DNA from: Siphonodentalium dalli
Taxonomy: Eukaryota; Mollusca; Scaphopoda; Gadilida; Siphonodentaliidae
Assembly (NCBI GenBank): GCA_032622095.1
Contig: CP136066.1
Coordinates: 56,632,609 to 56,696,608 of the forward strand
DNA length: 64,000 nucleotides
Direction of reading: 5' to 3'
Shown: piece after piece, positions 1-10,983 of the stretch
Numbering within the stretch: position 1 is the stretch's first letter
Layout of the letters: each line of letters starts with the position of its first letter
Program-made: the position numbers and the translations under genes
Notes under the pieces: generated by a model
Database searches by the model: none
Told to the model about the DNA's origin: nothing
Seen by the model: the letters and a program-made list of their open reading frames with translations, nothing else

Positions 1-298
1 GCCTATGTGTTACACTAAATTATGCCCGGTGATTGGTCAACTGCGAATTGGGTCTAACGTTTCAAATTATTGACCTAGATGACTAATTGCGGTAGATAAA
101 ATAACTGGCGTGTTATTGGAGTGCGCGGCTATAGACTAATATATCGATTATTCAAAGGTCGAATATTAGGCTAACTTAATGACAGTGTTGCATGGTATGT
201 ATAGTATAATATCCAAACTGCAGATATATATTTAAGAAACACAAAAAATTCAGCTAAGTTTGTTGAAATTAATAAGAAAAAAAGTTATATAAATATAA

Positions 299-440
299 GT
301 ATAGTTTGAGTGTGTTTTATTGAGGGGTGTGTCGCTGTGGTCGTAATGAATATAGTTTGAGTGTGTTTTATTGAGGGGTGTGTCGCTGTGGTCGTAATGA
401 ATATAGTTTGAGTGTGTTTTATTGAGGGGTATATCGCTTT
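299..440. repeat. 51-bp minisatellite, left block
   Basis: Units start at 301, 352 and 403, each beginning ATAGTTTGAGTGTG. The last unit is a variant ending GGGGTATATCGCT, and the LINE begins directly after it. The same variant closes the right block near 3677, so the two blocks were one array before the LINE inserted. Confidence 0.9.
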
Positions 441-2198
441 TCCGACATACACACTGGCATTGTCACTATCATATCATGGGACAAACCTGGTGAAACTGCT
501 TACCCTAGTGTTCTTTCAAACGAGGTCAAAACGAAACGGGTTTGTAAACCTAAATGGAATAATATTAAAAGTGGGGACTTTGTTTGTAATCTAGACACGA
601 GCTATATTTCTTTAGTAAAGTCGAAACTTGACAATCTAATGTCGTCTGAAACCGAAGTGGATGATAACTCTCGCGCAATAAATGAAATTGTACAAGATAT
701 TACAAACATAGTGATAGGCGCAGCTCACAAAACATTCGGTACCAGTGTATACTCATCGAACCGACCAAAAGCAACTCGTAAGCATCACAATAAACCATGG
801 TTCACAGTTAACTGTAAAACAGCGCGCAAAGAATACCGAAAATCTGAAAGAACTTTTAAGTCTAAACGTGACGCTTTCTCGAAATGTTCGATGAAGAGAG
901 CAGCCAAAATGTACAAACGAGAAATGGACTCTGCTATTAAGAAACACAGAGAGGCAATGGATATGGAAATGTCAAATATGAAATCTCACAACCCTCGCGA
1001 TTTCTGGAAACTTTTAACAAGTAAAGAACCACAAAAGAATCATGTTATCCAAATGGCACCATTGACTGAATTCTTTCGCGATATAAACGCCGATCATGTG
1101 CAGGATAAGCCCCCCGAAATTCCGAAACTTTCGGATCGTATGCCAACTGTTGAAACTTTAGATAAACCCATTAGTAAGACGGAAATAGAACTAGCACTAA
1201 AGTCCATAAAGAATAATAAGTCGAGCGGACACGACAACATACTGAACGAGTATCTGAAAACATCATCCCCACGACTGATGGAGATATATCACAAACTTTT
1301 TAATAAGATTTTGGACTCGGGTTGTGTGCCAACTGAATGGTTAATTGGAACGATTATACCTATATATAAAAATAAGGGTAACCCAAATGACCCCAAGAAC
1401 TATAGGCCTATCACACTTCTGAGTTGTTTTGGTAAATTGTTCACAAAGATTCTGTCTAATAGACTAAATGAGTTTGTCGAAGATAATGATATTCTGCTTC
1501 AGAATCAGACGGGCTTCCGCAGAAAATTTTCGACGTTAGACAACATTTTTATACTTCATATTTTGAGTGAATTGTCAAAAACATTGAAGGCAAGACTCAT
1601 ATGCGCTTTTATCGACTTTGAAAAAGCGTTTGATAAGGTGTGGCGCCCCGGGCTATGGTCAAAACTACTGCGATATGGAATAAGTGGGAAAGTATTCAAA
1701 ATAGTCACGAATATGTACAGAAATATAAAATCATGTATTCAGGTTAATGGGAATAAATCTGATTATTTCCCATGCCTTTCAGGAGTCAGACAGGGTGAAA
1801 ACTTGTCCCCTTTATTATTCTCTCTTTTCCTGAATGATCTTCAAACCTTTATGGATAATCAAAACGGAATAAGTCTTAACAAAATCGGAAGAGAATTGGA
1901 AACTGAACTGGGTATATTACTAGATCTATTCCTAATTTTATACGCAGACGATACAGTTATTTTAGCAGATGGCCCCAGAAAACTCCAGAAACACCTTGAC
2001 AAATTTAGCGAATATTGCGAAAAATGGAAACTGAAAGTTAATGTTGAAAAAACTAAAATTTTAGTCCTTTCAGGACGCAGCGTACCAAAACATCGTATTT
2101 TCAAATATGATGGTAAAATCATTGAAAGGGTTCAGAACTTCACTTATTTGGGAATAAACGATCTGGCTCTTTCGCGGCAGCAAAAACAACTCTTGTAG
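438..2198 (+). pseudogene. LINE ORF2, end of endonuclease plus reverse transcriptase
   Basis: The protein would copy the element's RNA into DNA at a nicked chromosomal target. The frame is open from the 5' junction through 2198, so the first ATG at 639 is internal and not the natural start. From that ATG, RT motifs appear in order: NYRPITLLS near residue 250, AFIDFEKAFD with the catalytic Asp near residue 326, GVRQGENLSPLLF near 386, and catalytic YADD at residues 435-438 (codons from 1941). The upstream 65 codons include the tail of the endonuclease domain; the rest of that domain is missing through truncation. The frame runs into an out-of-frame tail and TAG at 2196 because of a one-base deletion (or two-base insertion) near 2160. 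The copy is therefore dead unless the break is a sequencing error. Confidence 0.9.
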
Positions 2199-3112
2199 AA
2201 AAGGCAACAAAAGCTATGTACGCATTAATTGGAAAGTCTAGAAAAAATTGCCTGTCGATCAGAAATATGTTTTATCTCTTTGATTCCTTGGTTTCGCCTA
2301 TTGCTTTGTATGGATGTGAAATTTGGGGATTTGCTAACAACGATATAGTTGAAAACTTACACCGGAAATTCATTAAACACATCTTAAGATTAAAACCATC
2401 TACCCCGAATTACATGGTGTATGGCGAAAGCGGACGGCTACCGCTTAGTATAATGATTAACACACGAATGATCAAGTTTTGGTGCAAAGTGGTAAACAGC
2501 GAAGATCGCATATACAGCAAAGTACTATATAAGTTAGCTTATAGCTTATCACATGAAAATGATCATTGTTTTCCATGGCTCCGTAAGATTCGCGACATTT
2601 TGCTTGATTCTAGTCAATCCCACTTATTGGCAGCTGATCGAATTCAGAATGTAGACCAGCTAACTGATTATGTAAGATGCTGCCTTATAGAAAACTTTGT
2701 TTCGAGTTGGTCGACAGACATTGATAACTCTAGCAGAGGTGTCATTTATAGAATATACAAGCACAATTTCCACTTTGAAGAATATCTAGATTGTAGTAAT
2801 AGAAACGATCGAAAAATTCTATGTAAATTCCGAACGTGCAACCACAAACTCCCAGTTGAGGCGGGTAGATGGCAAAACATTGATCTCGAAGATCGTATTT
2901 GCACGCTATGCTCTTCGACAAGAGTTGGCGATGAATTCCACTACCTGTTTAAGTGTGAACACTTTAATTTTCTTAGAAACCGCCTACTGCCGAAAGAATT
3001 CACTGAAAGACCAAATGTTGTAGTCATGAGCGAATTACTAAATACAAAAGACAAACATTTATATCGCCGGCTATGTATATTAATACGACACATTATAAAG
3101 GAATTTAATTAG
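2162..3112 (+). pseudogene. LINE ORF2 C-terminal segment
   Basis: This continues the RT protein in the next frame (codons from 2162; first ATG at 2216). It carries the post-RT thumb-like region, with SPIALYGCEIWG typical of LINE ORF2 proteins. Near its end is a Cys/His motif, ICTLC with a downstream H and C in FHYLFKCEHF, the putative nucleic-acid-binding knuckle seen in many LINE ORF2 proteins. The frame is open for about 317 codons to the TAG at 3110, so the 2160 lesion is the only visible break. About 200 bases of 3'UTR follow. Confidence 0.85.
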
Positions 3113-3326
3113 ATTAGGAAGGCGTATTACCCATTGGTTCAATGATATCATAAATGTGTATATTACAGCGATGTTACATGTATATCTGATCATATGTCTT
3201 TTATATAACACTGTTATGTTCTAGATAAACCATGTTGACCACATGTATATATGTAAATATTGTACACATATAATTATCTCCATACCTTTATTAAGGGAGT
3301 GAGAAATAAATGAATTGAATTGAATT

Positions 3327-3690
3327 GTCGTAATGAATATAGTTTGAGTGTGTTTTATTGAGGGGTGTGTCGCTGTGGTCGTAATGAATATAGTTTGAGT
3401 GTGTTTTATTGAGGGTGTGTCGCTGTGGTCGTAATGAATATAGTTTGAGTGTGTTTTATTGAGGGTGTGTCGCTGTGGTCGTAATGAATATAGTTTGAGT
3501 GTGTTTTATTGAGGGGTGTGTCGCTGTGGTCGTAATAAATATAGTTTGAGTGTGTTTTATTGAGGGGTGTGTCGCTGTGGTCGTAATGAATATAGTTTGA
3601 GTGTGTTTTATTGAGGGGTGTGTCGCTGTGGTCGTAATGAATATAGTTTGAGTGTGTTTTATTGAGGGGTATATCGCTGTGGCTGTAGCA
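3327..3690. repeat. 51-bp minisatellite, right block
   Basis: Seven units start at 3339, 3390, 3440, 3490, 3541, 3592 and 3643; two are 50 bp because one G of GGGG is missing. The last unit has the same TATATCGCT variant as the unit on the far side of the LINE. A 96-codon reverse-strand frame here is only the repeat read through. Confidence 0.95.
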
Positions 3691-5009
3691 GCACATTTAG
3701 TTTCATGCTGTTATAACATGGTCTATATGTACTTATTTTGTGTATACACATGCGTCTGTAAATATAGATACTTGCTCAGTGCATGCATCTGTTCCATCGA
3801 GATTGGGCAATTCGTACGCGCACTAGTATTTTACTATAGTGTTGTCGTTGGATCGCTAGACCCACAAGAACTTGGAGAAGAAGCCGTCTTATTGTCATTT
3901 GATCCAAAAAATCTGCTACTCCACTTCGGGGGGAAATCCAGAATTTAAGATGGCGTCCACCATTCCACCGATAATAATGGAAATGAAAAAAACTAGGGTA
4001 GTTACAAACTCCAGGCAGAGTTATCTCTCATCGCCCCGCTGAGATACCACTACCATAAGGACATTTGGTAAGGATTTCTTACATGTTCTTAGTTCTTATG
4101 ATTTAGGATTAGAATTGTCTATGTCTGGCTCAGTTCATATTGTTATTATTAATACCGAAAGAATATCATTATTACAAACTTAAGGGTAACATTATTTCTG
4201 TGTTGTAACGTTTGTTACATATAGCTGCTTAACGGGGGTCTGTTTCAAAGAGGTGATACGGTGCATGTGCTGACACGATGATAAACAAAACTTTAATTGA
4301 ACCATATATCATTCTAGCACAAGCACTCATATGTATACGCATATTTCCCATCAGGGTTTGAACAAGTGACCCAAAATTATCACTTAGTTCGCAACAATTC
4401 ACGGTATGGCGTCCGAAAATGAACACCCTGTCCAAACATTGTATGCATGTGCGCGTAGATTTCTTTATAATCCACGCGACAACTCCTTGTCACACATTGG
4501 TAGAACACGTATATATTATGCGGATGTTATTCGAGTTAGAGTTATAGTACTCCTTCCCTTTGACCCATTTAGCCGGAGTGGACTTCCAACCCCCCCCCCC
4601 CACACACACACCAATGGATAATATTCGTGTGTGGGGGCACACCGTCGAATGTTCAACGAAAATATTAGATACATGATTGATCGAAAGGTTATTTAAATTG
4701 AAAATTGATCGGTCGGAATTTTTTGTTTACGAAATTTTGGTAAACTAGATTTTAAGCCTTTAGAAAATACAATATTGACGAAGCTATGATTTGAACTCGT
4801 GACATAGTCTTTAATATTAAATCTTGCAAAACCCCTCTAATAAATCGAAAACCGTTTGAACAAAACCTTCATATTTCGCACGTCGTCGGACTACTTGAAT
4901 CCACACCAGCTTGCCTTACAGTTCAGCTCAAGCTGTTATTTCATTTGAAGTCCAAGAAGTAGTATCTAAAAAGGCGGGCGACCACGCCCTATTCCCCCAT
5001 GCTATTGAA
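3691..5009. other. No recognisable gene
   Basis: AT-rich sequence with only short chance frames. It contains a poly-C/CA tract at about 4591-4612. No domain, TIR or RNA gene was seen. Confidence 0.5.
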
Positions 5010-5300
5010 AGGGAATCCCATTTTTCATATGTAGGTCAAAAGGGGATTCAATCTAGACCAAAGGAGTATGTAGGCCAGGTCAAAAGATAACGTTATCTGA
5101 TAAGCAGTTGATTTGTGTCCCAAACACACACAGTCCCATGATATAAAATGGGATATGTAGATCAAAGGAAATCATTGGTCAAGGTCAAACAGCAGATGAT
5201 AGTATACCACCTATGCTATAGAATGGGAGATGTAGATCAAAAGCACATAATCGGTCAAGGTCAAACAGTATATGATAGTATATACCACCCACACAGACAT
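5010..5300. repeat. Degenerate tandem repeat of about 75 bp
   Basis: Two clear units (about 5146-5218 and 5219-5290) share GGGATATGTAGATCAAA, GGTCAAGGTCAAACAG and GATAGTATACCACC. Weaker units extend upstream from about 5010. Related motifs recur at 5750-5900 in repeat E. Confidence 0.6.
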
Positions 5301-5460
5301 ATCATATTAACCCTTTACCCAACAAAACGGCCAAAACCGGCCAAATAAAGCTTCAACAGCCTAAAATATCTTCGGTCTGTCTCAATAGAACCATACAAAT
5401 ATGGATATCATTGGAACCGGCTCCTTGACCACATTGTGATAGTTACAGTTATGCCCTGTG

Positions 5461-5527
5461 CCAATGCATTCTCTTATATATGCGAGTCGACCATAGGTCG
5501 CCTCGCATATATAAGAGAATGCATTGG
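5461..5527. repeat. Subterminal hairpin of MITE copy 1
   Basis: Arms of 26 bp (5461-5486 and 5502-5527) are perfect inverted repeats of CCAATGCATTCTCTTATATA plus six more bases. The 15-base loop itself pairs CGACC with GGTCG. Confidence 0.9.
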
Positions 5528-5608
5528 CCTAAAAAAAATCTTTTTTTAACACTTTTTACCATTTTTTCTTACATTCTTTAACAATTTTATAATTTGTAAT
5601 GTGTTAAG

Positions 5609-5675
5609 CCATTGCATTCTCTTATATATGCGAGGCGACCTATGGTCGACTCGCATATACAAGAGAATGCATTGG
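5609..5675. repeat. Second subterminal hairpin of MITE copy 1
   Basis: Same hairpin as 5461-5527 in inverse orientation, with arms at 5609-5634 and 5650-5675 and two mismatches. Confidence 0.9.
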
Positions 5676-6349
5676 ACCAGGGTCCTTCTGTTGGGTAAAG
5701 GGTTAAATCAAGATATTGGTCAAACCAATAACATCAGCCATGGCCAAAAAGCAGACGATAGGTATCCCATACCCATGTAGTCCTATGCTATAGTATGAGA
5801 GGGTATTTTTATATGTCGCTCATGGTCAAAGGATAACGATATCTGATAAGTATCTTATATGTATCCAATGACCAGACAGTCCCATGCTAAGGTATTGGAG
5901 GATATTTTCACATATCCGCACACACTTATTATAAAATCGCTCTTATATCTATCTATCTATCTATCTATATGTCACCCATAAGAGCCGTATAAAGTTTGAA
6001 TTCGATCGAATAACAATTAATGTCACATCTACAGTCTGTTAACAAAATTGTAAGCGCAATACGAATGGACTCTAACCTATGAATATAGATCAAATTTACT
6101 TCATCATGTTCAAATAAAACAGTATCATCAGAACGTGACAAAATACGACCGTGGTATTTCAACAAACAGCTATAATTCTCGTAAACAATGGGAGGACGAA
6201 CCCATATTTCAACTTGATCTGTATTGTGATGTAGTAAACTCACACACCATATTTATTCAATTTAGTTCAAATTTACTAAGTTAATATACATCAGTGCAAA
6301 TTCCACAAAACCGCCGTAACTCTTGTGAAATGTCCTAATATATATGTAA

Positions 6350-7265
6350 CTAGAAGGTGACCCGACCTCGTCCGGGCTTTGACCTTGAATTGTCTATTTT
6401 GAAGGCCAAGGTCAAGTGGGGTCACGATTTGACTCGTCCAAAACACAGTGCCCGAACAAAAGTACCCGACAAAAGTACCCGTCGAAATCCATCCGGTTTT
6501 ACCCGATTTGACCTTGAATTGACCATTTTGAAGGTGGGGTCAAACACCAACACCCCAAAAATGGTGGAAATCGGCCCAGCGGATACCGGGAAATCGGCCC
6601 AGCGGATACCGAGATACCCTATGCATCAAATTTCGTCCGTAAAAATCCGCCAGTTTAACCCCATTTGATTTCCACTCAAGTATATAAACGCGCCTCATAT
6701 ACACACGCTCATTAATTATCAAGTTTCAACGTAAAGATAAATTACCATCGGTGCCCGAGATATCGCCAAGACGTCTGAAACAGGCAAATGCATCGGCCGG
6801 TTAAGCGTTAACGTGATCTAACGTTATGACCTCTAACGACGTCATAGAAGTTACGCATTGTTTTTATCCTGATGGAAGATAGTACCACTTCTTCTTGATA
6901 ATTGAGGCAGAGAACTAAAATGGATACATACGCATTATATATCATTGGAAAGAGGAAACACGAAAGATTCTCACAGTGTCATTATTATGACTGGCATTTT
7001 ATTATTCGCGCTGTTTCGAATCGATTTCTAAGCACCGAACTCAAATGAAGGTCCTGTAACACAGCGTAAAAACAGATTTGACATCGGCACGTGAAAAGCT
7101 GACCTCGGATCTGAAAATCAATAGGCCTATGTTACTCCTAGCCCGAAAATACCCCCACATACCAAGTTTCATCGAAATCGGGTCGGCCGTTTTCGAGTTC
7201 ATCGATTACACACACACAAACACACACACAAACACAAAAACAGATCTTCCAAAATATATAATAGA
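6350..7265 (-). mobile_element. Non-autonomous Helitron family G, copy 1
   Basis: Read on the minus strand it begins TCTATTATATATTTTGG and ends with a CCCGG...CGGG hairpin a few bases before CTAG. These are the Helitron hallmarks: 5' TC, 3' hairpin plus CTRR, no TIR. The second copy of repeat E keeps the unoccupied site (junction at about 26982), and comparison shows no target duplication, as Helitrons predict. The 5' flank is G rather than the usual A. No Rep/helicase gene is present. Confidence 0.75.
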
Positions 7266-7349
7266 CTACATAATCCATTCAGTTCACACTTACTAATGTA
7301 TTAACCGAAAACGAAAAGCGAACGCAAAGACAGAAGTACGGAATGATGA

Positions 7350-8290
7350 CAGGGGCGTAGCAAGGAATTTTTTATTGGGGGGTATAATCATTCATCGCGA
7401 AGCGATGACCCGACGCCGAAGCTTAAAGTGGCTCTCTGGTGGCTTCTGACCCATCTGGCATTGTTTTCACACCCACTACATTATCATAGATTAGATCAAC
7501 ATTCTTATCATTTATCAATTGTAATTTAATTTCATAAAATGATAGGCCGATTGAAAGTGTAATGAACAAATAGGTATATGGGAATGCATGTTGTGTTATT
7601 ATCTAGTCATTAATGATGTGAAATTACTCCCATAACTGGGATCAGATATTCAGAAAGTAAATATGTCACAAACAACCATGAGAAAGTAGACTACATGGAT
7701 ACACACATCACCATGGGTATGTATCGTGTGGTATTTATCGTGTGGGTATGAATAGTGTGGGTTGCATCGTGGGTATGTATAGTGGGTAGGAATCGTGGGG
7801 GTATGTATCCTGGGTATGTATAGTGGGGGTATGTATAGCGTGGTTATGTACAGTGGTGGTATGTATTGTGTGAGTATGTATTGTGTGAGTATGTATAGTG
7901 TGGGTATGTATAGTGTGGGTATGTATAGTGTGGGTATGTATAGTGGTGGTATATATTGTGTGGGTATGTATCGTTGGGTATGTATAGTGTGGGTATGTAT
8001 ATTGTGGCTATGTATAGTGTGGGTATGTATAATGTGGGTATGCATAGTGTGGGTATGTATAGTGTGGGTATGTATAGTGTTGGTATGTATATTATGGGTA
8101 TGTATCGTTTGGGTATGTATAGTTTGGGTATGTATCATGGATGTATGTATGGTGTGGGTATGTATCGTGGGGGTGTGCATTGCCGCGATCGTCGGCGATA
8201 CTTCAATAGTTTGCCAAATATTTTTACTAACCTTTGGAAAATATTGGGGGGGGGGTAAATACCCCCTTGCCCCCGGTAACTACGCCCCTG
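7350..8290. mobile_element. hAT-like non-autonomous TIR element
   Basis: The left end CAGGGGCGTAG and the right end CTACGCCCCTG are inverted repeats, followed inward by G-rich and C-rich tracts. Flanks are AATGATGA (7342-7349) and AATGGTGG (8291-8298), and the empty site at 26898-26905 reads CCATCCTT, the reverse complement of AAGGATGG. An 8-bp duplication with CAGGGGCG termini fits hAT. The interior is mostly a 15-bp minisatellite; no transposase is present. Confidence 0.85.
7712..8175. repeat. 15-bp minisatellite inside the hAT-like element
   Basis: About 30 degenerate units of GGGTATGTATAGTGT. Because 15 is a multiple of three, long spurious frames stay open on both strands; these are not genes. 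Confidence 0.95.
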
Positions 8291-8671
8291 AATGGTGGAA
8301 CAATAATACAACTCAAGTGTTTTGTAACACGGGGCAGCGAATAAACAAATAATGCAAAATCGAAATTGCTTACGACGCACTTACGACCAACCAATTTACC
8401 CTCGCACAATAGCCACTGACGATATCGCTTACACTACAGTTCAAGTATAGTAAATTAAATATAACCAAGAGTACATATTCGTCTGTATAGATAAGCGCCA
8501 TAACACACCGTAATGTCATAATTCCAAAACAAATTATTTTTATGTATAGATAACATACCATACAAACTATAGCTGATAATAAACATGTGTTTTATCCACT
8601 CCGTATTAGCTCACGTCTAAATACCTATGCCACAACAAATTAATTGTTTGTCGTATAAACGAATGCAATAT

Positions 8672-10958
8672 CACCCCCGTGTACGTGGTATCGCCAAACC
8701 CAAGGGTATCACCAAACCGAGAATTGCGGTTTGATAAATGAACATATCTTCCCTCAAATGAAGCTATATATCTCCCAGTTAAATGGTGATACCCACTATT
8801 CAAAACATAATTTCGCAAAGCAGAATGTTCCCTCAATTGGATAGCGACAATCGCTTGCTCTCACCCGATACATTTAAAAGAAATTCCGATTTTAATAGTA
8901 GACACTTTTTGACGATAGGTAGTTCGTTTGAAACATGATTATCAGTCATATATGGCGGATAATGCATGTATCAATAGAAAAATATATGTTTAATTAACCA
9001 TAAAATTGTCTCACCTGCAGAGCGATTCGCAAAAATTAGTGTTTGTTTGTGTTTTATGTTCTAATGTCATATTAATAGTACAAGGCTATTCTGTGTTATT
9101 CGACATTATAGGCCCGGAACTGTACAACGAATGGAAGCATTAAATCAGTGTAAATCATGAGCTAGCAGGGACGTGGCTGGAGGGTCCCTGTTGGGGGGGG
9201 GGGGGTGTTCGCCTATAGTTGCTTAATGCGCCCTTCCCAGTATCTTCTGTTTGCACCCCCATGTTAGGAAAACTTAGATTCGAGTTTTCATCAAGTTTAC
9301 AACGGGTTCTTCCAACTGTTAGATATGACAACCCCTAAGTTAAAATTTTTGTTCTTCATCTGTGACCATTTCAGTTCACAAATTTGGCCGTAATTATTTA
9401 TATTATCTGAATATGCGGGTTTTTTTCTGAAAACAATTTACACACTAAATAATAAAAAGGGTTAGGGACCGGTTGAAGGGACTGATTAAGGGATTAATTA
9501 TAATATAAATAATCCTTCCGCGCATGCGCGGAGTGGCTGTTTTTGCTTTGTTCACAGAGATAATTGTGATTTTCGGTCCACTCGTGCAAAATGAACACGA
9601 GACCTGGTGATGAGTATAACGTGTCATTCACCGTAAATGCATTTGTCTTCATGGACATGATTAGTTTTGTTGGGGGTGTCTCTCAACCTCGGTCAAACCA
9701 TTCAACGTGGTGCAAATCAAGCGAGCAATTTGCAATGATAATTCTGATACAAAGCATCGCAAGAAAAGATCAATAGTTATGCGTGCTCTATATCCACGAA
9801 CATACTGGGCTACATCCGAAGTTCACTTGTCCTGTTCTCTTAGTCAGGTAATTCATCCACTCATTCGCTTATAGGAAATTCAACATTTGGAAAAGTCTTG
9901 CCCGACAGTTGGAAATTTAGAAATTTCCAACTTTGGAAAGTTGGAAATTTCATTCCAAAACTTGGTTCACATTTTTAGTGTGTAAATTGTTTTCAGACAA
10001 AACCCGCATATTTAGATAATTTAAATAATTTCGGCCATATATGTGAACTGAAATGGACACCAGATGAAAAAATCTAAATTTGGGGTTGTCATATCCAAAA
10101 GTTGGAAGAACGCGTTGTAAACTCGACGAAAACTCGAACCTGACATGGGGGAGCAAATCAAAGTTACTGAAAGGGTGTGCAGTTAGAAACTATAGGTAAA
10201 CACCCCCCAACAGGGACCCTATATCTACGTCCCTGCTAACTCATGATTTACTCTGACTTAATTTTTCCATTTGTTGTACAGTTCTGGGCCTATAATGTCG
10301 AATAACACAGAATAGCCTATAATATTAATATGACATTAGAACATAACACACAAACAAACATACACGTGTTCACCCTTGCACATGCACCCCCACCCTAAAG
10401 ATGATCCAAGTGCCGGCCTGTCCGAATGATAATTGGGATATTTTCAAGCAGAAACGGTCTAAATGTGAAGTATATCATTCGCATCTTTGACATCCCGGAT
10501 CTGCGTTTGACGACATCTCGATCTGCGGCGTTGATACCCGAAATTATGGTGGGTACCCACACTTGGACGCATATAGAAATTTTGCGAACCGCTCTGCGGG
10601 CTAGACAATTTTATGGTTAATTAAACATATATTTTTCTATTGATACACGCATTATCCGCCATCTATGACTGAGAATTATGTTTCAAACGAACTACCTAAC
10701 GTCAAAAAGTGTCTACTATTTATGATAAAATCGGAAATGATTCGAATTTCTATTAAATTTATCGGGGTGAGAGCAAGCTGTGGTCGCTATCCCTTGAGGG
10801 AACATTCTGCTTTGCGAAATTATGTTTTGAATAGTGGATATCACCATTTAACTGGGAGATATAGCTTCATCTGAGGGAAGATATGTTCATTTATCAAAAC
10901 CGCAATTCTCGGGTTTGGTGGTACTCTCGGGTTTGGCGATACCACGTACACGGGGTTG
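8672..10958. mobile_element. 2.3-kb foldback element with very long inverted arms
   Basis: The left arm (8672 to about 9450) and right arm (about 9977-10958) are diverged inverted repeats, beginning CACCCCCGTGTACGTGG and ending in the complement of CAACCCCGTGTACGTGG. AATAT flanks both ends (8667-8671 and 10959-10963), and the empty site at 25138-25142 has it once. The right arm has about 215 bp (near 10365-10580) with no partner in the left arm. The loop (9450-9977) has no recognisable gene. Superfamily unknown. Confidence 0.85.
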
Positions 10959-10983
10959 AATATGTGTATATGCATATGAATAA

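Larger units (their letters stand above)
438..3326 (+). mobile_element. 5'-truncated non-LTR retrotransposon (LINE)
   Basis: The element starts inside the end of an apurinic-like endonuclease domain: a frame opening with SDIHTG at about 441 continues into the RT ORF. The reverse transcriptase, a C-terminal Cys/His motif and a 3'UTR follow, and it ends in short GAATT repeats at 3311-3326. A 5' truncation with an intact 3' end is the usual product of target-primed reverse transcription. One frame lesion at about 2160 splits the ORF. The RT looks like the Jockey/CR1/I group of LINEs; the exact clade cannot be settled by eye. Confidence 0.9.
5311..5702. mobile_element. TTAA-flanked MITE, copy 1 (piggyBac-like)
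   Basis: The element begins CCCTTTACCCAACA and ends TGTTGGGTAAAGGG-like sequence, with TTAA at 5307-5310 and 5703-5706. TTAA target duplication and CCCTTT termini fit the piggyBac superfamily. It has no coding capacity. It contains two 67-bp hairpins (5461-5527 and 5609-5675) that are inverted copies of each other. A second copy of exactly the same length lies at 33097-33488. Confidence 0.85.
5765..10983. repeat. Dispersed repeat E, copy 1 (carries three insertions)
   Basis: Stretches at about 5765-6349, 7266-7349, 8291-8671 and 10959-10983 match, in inverse order and orientation, the sequence at 25117-27640. Examples are the AAGAGCCGTATA region at 5980 against 27385, and the ACTTACGACGCACTT-like region at 8370 against 26810. 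The intervening segments are a Helitron, an hAT-like element and a foldback absent from the second copy. The class of E itself is unknown; no terminal motif was recognised. Confidence 0.75.

Noticed and set aside
3406-3696. 96-codon repetitive protein on the minus strand
   Set aside because: Read-through of the 51-bp minisatellite with no independent support.
7650-8352. Long ORFs on both strands (176 and 185 codons)
   Set aside because: They are translations of the 15-bp minisatellite, whose length keeps frames open; both strands and two frames are open at once.
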